From positions 186,001 to 250,000 of the forward strand of contig JBBECT010000007.1 of the NCBI GenBank assembly GCA_040881665.1: DNA of 64,000 bases, in the 5' to 3' direction. This stretch comes from Actinomycetota bacterium. Lineage in GTDB: Bacteria; Actinomycetota; UBA4738; HRBIN12. The notes below the pieces were generated by a model, which made no database searches, was not told the DNA's origin, and worked only from the letters and a program-made list of their open reading frames with translations. The position numbers were made by a program, and so were the translations under genes. Shown in pieces: positions 1 through 10,903 of the stretch (the stretch's first letter is position 1; each line of letters begins with the position of its first letter).

Positions 1-24
1 CCAGGTCGAAGCCAGTACACCCCC
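1..24 (-). ncRNA. ssrA: tmRNA (ssrA), 5' end only, cut by window edge
   Basis: Read on the minus strand, the last 24 bases begin GGGGGTGTACTGGCTTCGAC, which matches the conserved 5' end of tmRNA (GGGG-TGA-CTGG-TTCGAC type). The rest of the molecule lies outside the window, so the tag reading frame and 3' end cannot be checked. It lies directly downstream of smpB on the same strand, the usual arrangement for the two partners of trans-translation. A TATACT box at 43-48 on the same strand could be its promoter if a short leader is trimmed by RNase P. Confidence 0.68.
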
Positions 25-42
25 ATATTCAGTTGTCTGGGC

Positions 43-48
43 AGTATA
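43..48 (-). promoter_or_regulatory. candidate -10 box for tmRNA
   Basis: TATACT on the minus strand, about 18 nt upstream of the apparent mature tmRNA 5' end. It is a near-consensus -10 in very GC-rich DNA. No convincing -35 is visible. Confidence 0.35.
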
Positions 49-172
49 CGACTACCCGCCCCACCCCCCTGAGCGGTCAGCCGCGTGCGAACTCACAGGA
101 GTGCCTTGAACCGTCGGCATCTGGCTCGTGCAGCGCGAATCCAAGCAATAGCATGGTGGTCGATCCCCAGAA

Positions 173-188
173 CCAAGGGATACCTTGG
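173..188 (-). terminator. weak hairpin downstream of smpB
   Basis: CCAAGG-GATA-CCTTGG forms a 6-bp stem with a 4-nt loop, starting 18 nt after the smpB stop. There is no run of T after it, so it may be a weak terminator or processing site rather than a classical intrinsic terminator. Confidence 0.3.
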
Positions 189-206
189 GTATCTGTCCCC
201 GGGGGG

Positions 207-683
207 TCAGCGGCGACGGCCGAGCTCCTGCTGCATCTCGCGGTCGTGCTCGCGCTTCGCGATCGCCTCGCGTTTCTCGAAAGCTCGCCGCCCCTTGCCG
301 AGCCCCAGCTCGAGCTTCGCGATCCCGTGCGTGAAGTAGACCCGCATCGGGACCAGCGAGAGGCCCTTCTCGGCCTGTTTGCCGATCAGCCGCTCGATCT
401 CGCCGCGATGGATCAGCAGCTTGCGCGGCCGTACAGGATCGTAGGCGCGCTTGTCCCCCTGTTCGTAGGGGGGGATGTGCATGCCCTCGAGCCACAGCTC
501 CCCATCACGGACCCGGGCGTAGGCCTCGGTGAGCGAGCCGTGGCCTCCCCGCAGCGACTTGACCTCTTGCCCGGTGAGCTGCATGCCGGCCTCGAGGCGC
601 TCGAGGATCTCGTAGTCGTGGCCGGCCTTGCGGTTGGAGACGACGGTCTTCTCCCCCGCGGCGGCAGTCTTGCCCCGCGACAC
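207..683 (-). CDS. smpB: SsrA-binding protein SmpB
   Basis: SmpB (158 aa, normal family length) binds tmRNA and delivers it to stalled ribosomes in trans-translation. The N-terminal barrel is recognisable from VVSNRKAGHDYEI, the middle contains GHGSLTEAYARV, and the C-terminus is a basic tail (HDREMQQELGRRR) of the kind that enters the decoding centre. The GTG start at 681-683 is chosen because AGGGGG lies 7 nt upstream and because homology begins there; the open frame extends further upstream without family similarity. It follows ftsX by 11 nt on the same strand and precedes the tmRNA gene, so ftsE-ftsX-smpB is probably one transcript. Confidence 0.96.
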   Translation of the reverse strand: MSRGKTAAAGEKTVVSNRKAGHDYEILERLEAGMQLTGQEVKSLRGGHGSLTEAYARVRDGELWLEGMHIPPYEQGDKRAYDPVRPRKLLIHRGEIERLIGKQAEKGLSLVPMRVYFTHGIAKLELGLGKGRRAFEKREAIAKREHDREMQQELGRRR

Positions 684-694
684 GAGGCAACCCC

Positions 695-1570
695 CTAGAC
701 GTCGAGGAACCGGCGCATCGCGAGCACGCTCGCGGCCAGCGACACCACGACGCCCGCGATAAGCATCAGCGGGATCGTCGCGAGCACGTCCGAGGTTTGG
801 ATCCACTTCACGAACTGGATGCTGTCGTAGAGGGGATCGATGAAGATCGTCTTGGCGACGAAGAGCACCCCGATCGCCAGGGCGGCCCCCACCAGCCCTT
901 CGATCACTCCCTCGATCAGGAACGGCACCCTGATCCGCCAGTTCGTGGCCCCGACGAGCTTCATGATCCCGATCTCCCGCCGCCGCGCGAACAGCCCCAT
1001 GCGGACGGTGTTCGCGATCAGGATCGCCGAGGCGATCAGCATCACGAACGCCAGGATCAGCACGCCGTCGCGGAACAGACTGGTGACCGCCAACAACCGG
1101 TCGACCACCTCCTGCTGCGCGGAGACACGGAGGATCCCCGGCTGCCCGTCGACCGCGGCGACCACGACCTTGTAGTCCTCGGGTTCGGTGAGCTTGACCC
1201 GGAACGACGCGGGGAACGCATCTTCCGAGACGTTGGCGATGATCGCTGACTCCTGGCCGAACAGCGCGACGGCCCGCTCGTACGCGTCCTCCTTCGATTC
1301 GTACGCCACCTCGGAAACCACCGAGAGGCCGGTCAGCAGCTCGTTCAGCCGCTGTTGGGCGTCCTGTCCGAGATCGTCCTGCAGGTAGACGACCACCTCG
1401 ACCCGGCCCGTGGTGTCCGCGATGATGAGGTCGACCTCTTGGCGGATCAGCAGCGCCATGCCGAGCAGCAGCAGGGCGATGAAGGCCGTGGAGATCGCGG
1501 CGAATACGACGAGACCGTTGCGGCGCAGGCCGGTAACGGTCTCCCGGAAATAGTAGTCGAGGCGCGCCAT
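695..1570 (-). CDS. ftsX: cell division protein FtsX
   Basis: FtsX (291 aa) is the permease-like half of the FtsEX complex, which transmits ATP hydrolysis by FtsE to peptidoglycan hydrolases at the septum. The protein has an N-terminal cytoplasmic segment, a first membrane span at about residues 20-43, an extracellular domain (about 50-165), and three further spans in the C-terminal half with the FtsX-typical ARRREIGIMKLVGAT loop. The ATG directly abuts the ftsE stop codon with no spacer, indicating translational coupling. Length and topology are normal for actinobacterial FtsX. Confidence 0.95.
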   Translation of the reverse strand: MARLDYYFRETVTGLRRNGLVVFAAISTAFIALLLLGMALLIRQEVDLIIADTTGRVEVVVYLQDDLGQDAQQRLNELLTGLSVVSEVAYESKEDAYERAVALFGQESAIIANVSEDAFPASFRVKLTEPEDYKVVVAAVDGQPGILRVSAQQEVVDRLLAVTSLFRDGVLILAFVMLIASAILIANTVRMGLFARRREIGIMKLVGATNWRIRVPFLIEGVIEGLVGAALAIGVLFVAKTIFIDPLYDSIQFVKWIQTSDVLATIPLMLIAGVVVSLAASVLAMRRFLDV

Positions 1571-2248
1571 CTAGCTGTAGACCCCGCGCGCCTGGTCGCG
1601 GACGACATGGCCGTCCTCGAGCTCGATCACCCGGCGTCGCATCGCGTCGACGATCGCCTGGTCGTGGGTGGCCATCACGACGGTGGTGCCGATCCGGTTG
1701 ACCTTGTCGAGCAGCCGCATGATGTCCACGGAGGTCTGGGGATCGAGGTTCCCCGTGGGCTCGTCGGCCAGCAGCACGAGCGGCCGGTTGACGCAGGCGC
1801 GCGCGATCGACACGCGCTGCTGCTCGCCGCCGGACAGCTCGTCGGGGTAGTTGTTCAGCTTGTCCCCCAGCCCCACGTAGTCGAGGATCTCGGGAACGCG
1901 CTGGTCGATCACGGTCTTCTGCTTGCCGATCACATCGAGTGCGAACGAGACGTTCTCGAACACCGTCTTGTCCTGCAGCAGCTTGAAGTCCTGGAACACC
2001 GTACCGATGTTGCGGCGCAGGTACGGGACCCGCCAGGGTGTCAGCTTGTCGAGGTTCTTGCCCGCGACGTAGATCGCGCCGTTCGACGGATGCTCTTCTT
2101 TGAGCAGCAACCGCATCATCGTCGACTTGCCCGAACCGGACGGCCCGACGACGAAGACGAACTCACCCTTGTCGATGTCGACGGTGACGTCGTCCAACGC
2201 GAGGATATTGCCCTTATAGACCTTCGTGACGTGCTGAAGACTGATCAT
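1571..2248 (-). CDS. ftsE: cell division ATP-binding protein FtsE
   Basis: FtsE (225 aa) is the ABC ATPase partner of FtsX at the division site. Walker A GPSGSGKS is at about residues 35-42, the Q-loop follows FQDF, the signature LSGGEQ is at about 138-143, and Walker B with its catalytic glutamate is LLADEP at about 159-164, followed by the switch histidine in ATHD. All ATPase motifs are intact. It is first in ftsE-ftsX-smpB. A TAGACT box at 2300-2305 would give a leader of about 45 nt. Confidence 0.96.
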   Translation of the reverse strand: MISLQHVTKVYKGNILALDDVTVDIDKGEFVFVVGPSGSGKSTMMRLLLKEEHPSNGAIYVAGKNLDKLTPWRVPYLRRNIGTVFQDFKLLQDKTVFENVSFALDVIGKQKTVIDQRVPEILDYVGLGDKLNNYPDELSGGEQQRVSIARACVNRPLVLLADEPTGNLDPQTSVDIMRLLDKVNRIGTTVVMATHDQAIVDAMRRRVIELEDGHVVRDQARGVYS

Positions 2249-2299
2249 GTCGTGGAAGAAGTCCCTGAGTGTGTCGACGGCGGGGGCGTGCGGGAACCG

Positions 2300-2305
2300 A
2301 GTCTA
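2300..2305 (-). promoter_or_regulatory. candidate -10 box for ftsE-ftsX-smpB
   Basis: TAGACT on the minus strand fits the actinobacterial TAnnnT -10 and lies about 50 nt before the ftsE ATG. It is the best candidate in the 157-nt divergent gap between ftsE and the YfhO-like gene. Confidence 0.45.
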
Positions 2306-2391
2306 CCAGCGGTCCTGCGGGCATCGGGGAGGCTCCACAGCTTCGTCACGAGGCCATCGCCGCAGGCCAGAACCGTCGAGACGGTGTCGCG

Positions 2392-2397
2392 TAGGCT
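2392..2397 (+). promoter_or_regulatory. candidate leaderless -10 for the YfhO-like gene
   Basis: TAGGCT, then 8 nt, then GTG at 2406. This spacing puts transcription initiation at or next to the start codon, and it supports the GTG over an in-frame ATG at 2247. Confidence 0.5.
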
Positions 2398-2405
2398 GGT
2401 GGACC

Positions 2406-4841
2406 GTGCGCGCAACCGCCGATCCCGTCGAGCGTCCCGCGCAGGCTCCCGTGGCGCCCGAGGCCCGCGATCGCCTGCGCCGCGTCGCCCTCGCCGCCGC
2501 CGGGCCGGCACTGATCGTCGTCCTGACGGTGTTCGCGATGCGCGCGTTCGTCTTCGACACGGCGCTGACGAACCAGCACTCCGACATCTTGTCGTTCATC
2601 CTGCCCCGCCTGTCGTTCCTGGGCCGGTCTCTCGCCGAGGGTCACGTGCCGCTGTGGAACCCCTTCCACTTCGCGGGCGCTCCGTACGTCGCCGATCCAC
2701 AGTCGGGCTGGCTCTACCTGCCGCCGATGCTGCTGTTCTCCATGCTCTCCCCCGGGGCGGCGATGCGCGCCTACATCGTGTGGAACCCGTTGCTCGCCGG
2801 GCTCGGCATGTTCGCGTTCCTTCGACTCGAGCGCCTCGGGCGGCCGGCGGCCACCGTGGGCGGGGCCTCGATCGCGATCGCCCTCGCGGCCTCGGCCGTC
2901 GCGATCTCGCTGCCGTTCGCCGGTGCGATCGCGTGGACGACCGTCGTCCTGGTCGGCGCGGCCGGATACATGCGCACCGACCGGCTCTCGCGTCGTGTCG
3001 CCTGGCTGGGTCTCGCGGCGTTCGGATGGGGCCAGGTCGCGAACGCCCACATGAGCCACGGCCTCGCGGTCTGCACCCTCCTCGTGACCGCCTACCTCAT
3101 CGCACACGCGGTGAAGGACGCGCGGGCCGACGATCGCACCGGCTGGCGAGCGGCCGGGGTCGTGGTCGCGTTCCTCGTCGTTCTGCCGCTCGCGAACCTC
3201 GCGATCTTCCTTCCTCGCCTGGACTACATCGCGCGCTCGAGCCTCGGGGACGGGTACAACGCACTGGCCGAACCGCTGGGACGCGACCGCCTCGGCGGAC
3301 GGCCGATCATGACGAACGGCGTGTGGAGCGGATGGCCGTTCGCCCTCGGCGCATCGCCGGGCGCCTACGTCGGAGCACTCGTCCTGCTGTGCGTGCCGGC
3401 CGCCCTGCGGACACGGCGTCACCGCGCGCTCGTCTGGGGTCTCGGCGTCGCCGGCGCGGTCGCGTACGTCGCGACGCTCAACGTCCTCGTGACCGCGGAC
3501 GCGTTCCGCAGCTTCGTTCTCCAGCTGCCGTTCGGCGACGTATACCTGCACAACCCGGGGCGGCTGCGATACCTCGCCTATCTCGTGATCCCCGCCCTCG
3601 GCGCCGTCGGGCTCCAGGCGCTGATCGACCGGCCCCTCCCGTGGCGCATCGCGGCCCGGTGGCTGGCCGCGGGCGTCCTCCTCTGGCTCGCCGTTCCCCT
3701 GCTGGCCCACGCGGAGCCGGTACGGTTCGGATCGCTCGCGGTCGGGATCGCGATCGCGGTTCCCGTGCTGCTGGCGGTCGGTCAGCGCAAGCGCTGGGCG
3801 GTCGTGGCGGTTCCGCTCGTCCTCGCGGTCGAGCTGATCGGCAGCGCCACCTATTCGCAGGTCTACGAGGGTGGAACGATCTACCTCGGCTTGGAGGGCC
3901 CCGACCGCCCGAACCTCGTCCCGGGCCCACTGCGCGCACCGGAGGTCCCGGAGCGGGACTTCCTGGACCCGGGCGAGATCGGCGCCGTCCTTGCCGACTC
4001 GCCCGACCGCTACCTGACCTGGGTCCGGCCCGCCGCCTACTACGTGAAGGGCTATCTCTGGGCGCAGGAACCGCGCGATTGGCCGTCGATGGCGAACGAA
4101 CGGGGCACCCTGTTCGGCGCGCGCGACGTGCTGGGCTACAACCCGGTCCAACCCGCCGGCTACTGGACCTACATCCGTGCGACGAACCCGCTGACGACCT
4201 TCTACAACGCGTCGGTCCTCAACGAGCCGACGATCGAGGACCTTCGGTTGCTCGGTGCGCGCTACCTGATCGTCGCCGAGGGTCAGGGACCGAGCGTCCC
4301 GGCGCGGCTCGTGCGCCGCGACGACGGCTACGACCTCTACGAGATCGAAGGGTGGCAGCCGCTGGTCTCGGTCGTCACCGACGTGCAGGTCGTCGACGGG
4401 AGCGGCGCATCCCTGGACGCCGTGCTCACCGGCGGCTTCGATCCCGCCCTGGAGGCGGTCGTCGAGACCGATCCCGGGTTCGAGCCCGAGCCGGGCGAGG
4501 GTTCCGCGGGGGGGGCCGTCACCTCGATCGACGAGCGGACACCCGAGGACGTTCGGATCGCCGTCGATACGGGAGCCGACGCGCTCGTCGTGGTCCGCAC
4601 GAACTGGGACGAGGGATGGAGCGCGACCGTCGACGGAGCGGCGGCGGCGGTGCTCCGGACCGATCACTTCCTGATGGGCGTGCCGGTTCCGCCCGGCCGG
4701 CATGAGATCCGGCTCACCTATCGCGACCCGGCGGTCGGTCGCGGCATCGTGACTTCCGGCCTCGTCTGGCTCGCGCTGCTCGCCGCAGGGCTCGGAGCCG
4801 TCGTGGCGGAACGCCGTCGCCGGGCGACGCTCGAGGTCTAG
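2406..4841 (+). CDS. YfhO-like polytopic membrane protein
   Basis: An 811-aa membrane protein resembling the YfhO family, large proteins with a GT-C-like fold implicated in bacteria in lipid-linked sugar transfer. The N-terminal two-thirds has about a dozen hydrophobic segments. Early in the protein is the family-typical stretch HVPLWNPFHFAGAPYVADPQ. The C-terminal third is a soluble beta-rich domain ending in NWDEGWSATVDG and a last membrane helix, the usual YfhO ending. The GTG start is supported by TAGGCT 8 nt upstream. It converges on the next gene, the two stops sharing CTAG at 4838-4841. The substrate is unknown. Confidence 0.78.
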   Translation: MRATADPVERPAQAPVAPEARDRLRRVALAAAGPALIVVLTVFAMRAFVFDTALTNQHSDILSFILPRLSFLGRSLAEGHVPLWNPFHFAGAPYVADPQSGWLYLPPMLLFSMLSPGAAMRAYIVWNPLLAGLGMFAFLRLERLGRPAATVGGASIAIALAASAVAISLPFAGAIAWTTVVLVGAAGYMRTDRLSRRVAWLGLAAFGWGQVANAHMSHGLAVCTLLVTAYLIAHAVKDARADDRTGWRAAGVVVAFLVVLPLANLAIFLPRLDYIARSSLGDGYNALAEPLGRDRLGGRPIMTNGVWSGWPFALGASPGAYVGALVLLCVPAALRTRRHRALVWGLGVAGAVAYVATLNVLVTADAFRSFVLQLPFGDVYLHNPGRLRYLAYLVIPALGAVGLQALIDRPLPWRIAARWLAAGVLLWLAVPLLAHAEPVRFGSLAVGIAIAVPVLLAVGQRKRWAVVAVPLVLAVELIGSATYSQVYEGGTIYLGLEGPDRPNLVPGPLRAPEVPERDFLDPGEIGAVLADSPDRYLTWVRPAAYYVKGYLWAQEPRDWPSMANERGTLFGARDVLGYNPVQPAGYWTYIRATNPLTTFYNASVLNEPTIEDLRLLGARYLIVAEGQGPSVPARLVRRDDGYDLYEIEGWQPLVSVVTDVQVVDGSGASLDAVLTGGFDPALEAVVETDPGFEPEPGEGSAGGAVTSIDERTPEDVRIAVDTGADALVVVRTNWDEGWSATVDGAAAAVLRTDHFLMGVPVPPGRHEIRLTYRDPAVGRGIVTSGLVWLALLAAGLGAVVAERRRRATLEV

Positions 4842-6895
4842 CGGCGACCGGTCGCGTCCGCGCGCACGTGCTCGCCCGGCGGTTCCGGCGCGAGATGGCG
4901 CTCGCCCAGGTGACGACGCCCGAACACGAACGCCAGTCCGTACAGCGCCGCGACGACGAACAGCAGGTTGCGGTAGCCGAGGATGATCGAGGCGTACTCG
5001 AGCACGCCGCCGGCCATCGCCCCGAGCAGGTTGGCGCCGAACGCGACGGTCGAGGCCCCGACGTTGCGGAACCGCTGGGAGAAGATCAGGTTCGCCACGA
5101 ACACCGGTGCGAACGCGAGCGCCGAGGCCGCGAGGAACCGCGGCACCCCAGACAGCTCGAGCAGCGCGTCGGGCCGTACCGTCCACGCGACGGCGAGGCA
5201 GACGAGCAGCACCGCGTACAGCACCCCGGGCGGCGGGAGCTTCGAGCGCCGTGCGAGCTCTATCGCCAGGTAGACCGAGAGCAGGATGCCGGCGAACACG
5301 AGCGAGTTCACGAACCATGTCGTTCCGAACAGCAGCGCGAACTGGACGACGTTCTTCGTTTCCAGCAGCAGGAACGCGACGCCCATGAAGAACAGGTCGA
5401 GGTAGCTGCGCATCGGCCCGAGCTGTGCGCCGGCGCCGAACCGAACGACGAGGACCGAGCCGACGAGGATCGCCAGCAGCGAGATCACGTAGAAGGACGG
5501 GATCGAGCGACCCTGGACGTACGGGAACGGGTGATCATCGGTCGCCGGCTCGGGGACGACGCCGGACGCCGCCCATCGGGTCGTGCACGCGAGGTCCGCC
5601 GGATCGACCGTCGAGGTGAGGACGGCCTGCCGGCGGACACCGAGGCTGTCCTCGCCGGCGTCGAAGCACGGTTCGTGCCCGAACACCTTCGCCATCGTGC
5701 CGGCGAACCGCTCGAACACGAACGGGCGGTAGTAGTTGTACATCGTGAACGCGCCGCCAGGCTCCAGGTGCTCACGGGCGGTCGCGATCGCCTCCTCGGT
5801 GAACAGGTAGCTCTCGAGCCGCAGCGATCCCTGGCCCGAGACGAGCGTGAGGGAGTCGGGCAGGGCGAGCACGATCAGGTCGTAGCGGGAGTCCGTGCGC
5901 TCGAGGAACGCGCGACCGTCGTTCACGTGCGGGGTGACGCGCGGGTCCTGGTAGGGATGGTTCGGGTGGTGTTCGCGCCCGATGTCCTGCAGGACCGGAT
6001 CGATCTCGACGGCATCGACGTGACCGGCTCCCTGCTCCAGGGCCACGGCGACGTCATTGCCGTTCCCCGCACCGATCACGAGGACGTCCTCGAGTGGGTT
6101 GCCCTCGAGGTGCTCGTACGCGTGGAAGTAGAACGGCTGATCGCGTTCGATCCGTTCCAGGGACAGGCTGGATTGATGCGGCAGGCCGTTGACCTCGATC
6201 CCGACACCGCCGTCCGCGGCCCGGCTGCTCGTGGTCACGCGGTAGTACGGAGACCAGGTTCCGAACGCGGGGAGCGACCCGATCCCGAACACCACGACCA
6301 CGACCGCGAGCGAGATCCACTGGGCGCGGCCGAGCCGACCGCGCAACAACCACGCGAACAGCGCGGCGATCAACACGCCCCAGACGAGCGGCGGCGCGTG
6401 CAGGAACGACAGGACCGAGAACCCCGCGATCCCGCATAGGCTCCCGAGGATGTCGAACCGGTAGGCCTCGAGCGGCTCGAACCGCGCGAACAGGCGGGCG
6501 ACACCCTCGGCGACGCACGCAAGCACCACGGTCACGCCGATGAAGATCAGGGGCAGGGTGATCCAGATCGGGAGGGCGAACATCCCGAACAACCCCTCGA
6601 AGACGCGTTCCCCGCTCTCGTCCCGCCCGACCTGAGCGGGAAGCAGGAGCAGGAACGACACGAGCACCGCGAGCGCGACGGGGGCCGCACGGAACCCGTC
6701 CCGATCCTCGCGCGCTCGCAGGAACCCGACGCCGATCCCGAGGAAGCTCGCGAGCAGCACGAAGTTCGTGAAGTACGCGAGGTAGACGACGTTCGCCGAC
6801 GACCACCGGATCAGGGCGAGCTCGACGAACAGCATAAGGAAGCTGGCCCCGATGAGGGCGTTGCGGTCCGCGGATCGATCCGTCGCCCCGGGCAC
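4838..6895 (-). CDS. membrane-embedded spermidine-synthase-like protein
   Basis: A 685-aa protein with a methyltransferase/aminopropyltransferase fold between two membrane regions. Residues about 10-235 contain seven or so hydrophobic segments. Residues about 270-430 form the Rossmann domain with VLVIGAGNGNDVAVAL, the acidic cofactor-ribose contact DAVEIDP and DLIVLALPD in the position of the active-site loop. The C-terminal 220 residues are again polytopic. Such fusions are annotated as spermidine-synthase-like membrane proteins, but their reaction has not been established, so a true polyamine synthase role should not be assumed. GTG start. It stands alone, facing away from prfB and converging on the YfhO-like gene. 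Confidence 0.75.
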   Translation of the reverse strand: MPGATDRSADRNALIGASFLMLFVELALIRWSSANVVYLAYFTNFVLLASFLGIGVGFLRAREDRDGFRAAPVALAVLVSFLLLLPAQVGRDESGERVFEGLFGMFALPIWITLPLIFIGVTVVLACVAEGVARLFARFEPLEAYRFDILGSLCGIAGFSVLSFLHAPPLVWGVLIAALFAWLLRGRLGRAQWISLAVVVVVFGIGSLPAFGTWSPYYRVTTSSRAADGGVGIEVNGLPHQSSLSLERIERDQPFYFHAYEHLEGNPLEDVLVIGAGNGNDVAVALEQGAGHVDAVEIDPVLQDIGREHHPNHPYQDPRVTPHVNDGRAFLERTDSRYDLIVLALPDSLTLVSGQGSLRLESYLFTEEAIATAREHLEPGGAFTMYNYYRPFVFERFAGTMAKVFGHEPCFDAGEDSLGVRRQAVLTSTVDPADLACTTRWAASGVVPEPATDDHPFPYVQGRSIPSFYVISLLAILVGSVLVVRFGAGAQLGPMRSYLDLFFMGVAFLLLETKNVVQFALLFGTTWFVNSLVFAGILLSVYLAIELARRSKLPPPGVLYAVLLVCLAVAWTVRPDALLELSGVPRFLAASALAFAPVFVANLIFSQRFRNVGASTVAFGANLLGAMAGGVLEYASIILGYRNLLFVVAALYGLAFVFGRRHLGERHLAPEPPGEHVRADATGRR

Positions 6896-6946
6896 GGAGG
6901 GAGTATCTCCGGAGCAACCCCCGCCGACAATGCTTGCGATCGGCCG

Positions 6947-8060
6947 CTACGAGGTGTGCTCGCCGGCTCGCCGGCGCAGCTCGGCCTCGATGAAGCCGTC
7001 GATGTCCCCGTCGAGGACCCGTTGAGGATCTCCGACCTCGAACTCGGTGCGGTGATCCTTGACCATCTGGTACGGGGCCAATACGTACGAGCGGATCTGC
7101 GAACCGAAGTCGACGTCGCGTCGCTCGCCGCGGAGCTCGTCGAGCTTGTCCGCCTGCTCCTGACGCATCAGGTCGGCCAGCCGCGCCTTCAGGATCTGCA
7201 TCGCCACCGCGCGGTTCTGGAGCTGGGAACGCTCGTTCTGGCACGCTGCGACGATCCCGGTCGGAAGGTGGGTGATCCGAACGGCCGAGTCCGTCGTGTT
7301 CACCGACTGGCCGCCCGGTCCGCTCGAGCGATAGACGTCGATCCGGAGGTCCTTCGGATCGATCTCGATGTCGTCGAGGTCGCCGGCCTCCAGCGCCGGG
7401 ATCACGTCGAGGCTCGCGAAGCTCGTATGGCGCCGTTTCTGCGCGTCGAACGGTGAGATCCGGACGAGGCGGTGCACCCCGCGCTCGGCGGAGAGCAGCC
7501 CGTAGGCGTTCGTGCCCTTCACGGTCAACGTCGCGGACTTCACGCCGGCTTCCTCGCCGTAGTTCTGCTCGTCGATCTCGGCGGTGAACCCGTTGCGCTC
7601 GGCCCACCGCAGGTACATCCGCAGCAGCATCTCCGCCCAGTCCTGGGACTCGGTTCCGCCGGCGCCCGCGTGGATCGTCGCGATCGCGTCATGACCGTCG
7701 TATTCGCCGCCGAGCAGGGCCGCGAGCTCGAGCTTGTCGAGATCGGCCTCGAGCTTTCGGAGTCCCGAGGCGAGCTCCGCCGCGAGGTCGGCGTCGGATT
7801 CGTCATCGAGCAGCTCGGCCATCGCGTTCGCGTCGTCGATCCGTGCGGTCAGCTCGTCCGAGCGCGTGACGATCTGCTTGAGCCGCGCGAGGCGGGAGGT
7901 CAGCTCCTGGCCGCGCGCGGGGTCGCTCCACAGCGAAGGATCGGCTGCCTCGGACTCGAGCCCCGCGGCCTGGGCGCGCTTGCCCTCGACGTCAAAGGAA
8001 CTCCTTCGCGGCCGTGGCACGTTCGCGCAGCTTCGCGATGCGTTCGGTCGACTCGCTCAT
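6947..8060 (-). CDS. prfB: peptide chain release factor 2, made by programmed +1 frameshift
   Basis: RF2 releases peptides at UGA and UAA. The protein carries the RF2 tripeptide in RISPFDAQK and the catalytic SSGPGGQSVNTTDSAV loop. The gene starts at ATG 8058-8060 and reads 22 codons to CTT, followed by an in-frame TGA at 7992-7994. A +1 slip places GAC next and continues in the long frame, giving about 370 aa in total. An SD-like AAGGAG lies 3 nt upstream of the CTT, the classic autoregulatory RF2 site. Starting within the downstream frame alone would lose the natural N-terminus. TAGGAT lies 9 nt before the ATG. secA is 43 nt upstream on the same strand. Confidence 0.95.
7992..8006 (-). promoter_or_regulatory. 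prfB programmed +1 frameshift site
   Basis: On the minus strand AAGGAG-TTC-CTT-TGA-C: an internal Shine-Dalgarno-like hexamer (8001-8006), 3 nt, the slippery CTT (7995-7997), then TGA (7992-7994) followed by C, a poor termination context. Low RF2 favours slipping past the UGA, so RF2 regulates its own synthesis. All elements are present. Confidence 0.93.
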
Positions 8061-8069
8061 GGAGTGAGC

Positions 8070-8075
8070 ATCCTA
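8070..8075 (-). promoter_or_regulatory. candidate near-leaderless -10 for prfB
   Basis: TAGGAT on the minus strand, 9 nt before the prfB ATG, within the 43-nt gap after secA. It would give a leader of only a few nucleotides. No SD precedes the ATG. Confidence 0.45.
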
Positions 8076-8103
8076 TACGTCGGGGGCAGCGTCCTCGCGA
8101 TGG

Positions 8104-10803
<2,700 letters not shown>

Positions 10804-10859
10804 CTATCGCTCCTGGTCGGATAGCCGCACGCGGGAGATGTCCCACGGAGCACCCACCC

Positions 10860-10865
10860 ATCCTA
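10860..10865 (-). promoter_or_regulatory. candidate -10 box for secA
   Basis: TAGGAT on the minus strand about 57 nt before the secA GTG, leaving room for the leader that contains the secA Shine-Dalgarno sequence. Confidence 0.4.
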
Positions 10866-10903
10866 CCCGCGGTCGCCGATCTCCCCGAAGATCCGAAGCG
10901 GGG

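Noticed and set aside
1355-4705. Very long open frames opposite ftsE and the YfhO-like gene (over 1000 codons)
   Set aside because: They are antisense frames caused by GC-rich codon bias. Their products are low-complexity Arg/Gly/Pro-rich sequences without domains, while the opposite strand encodes recognisable proteins.
2346-5318. 990-codon open frame antisense to the YfhO-like gene
   Set aside because: It overlaps two clear membrane-protein genes and its translation has no family similarity or sensible composition.
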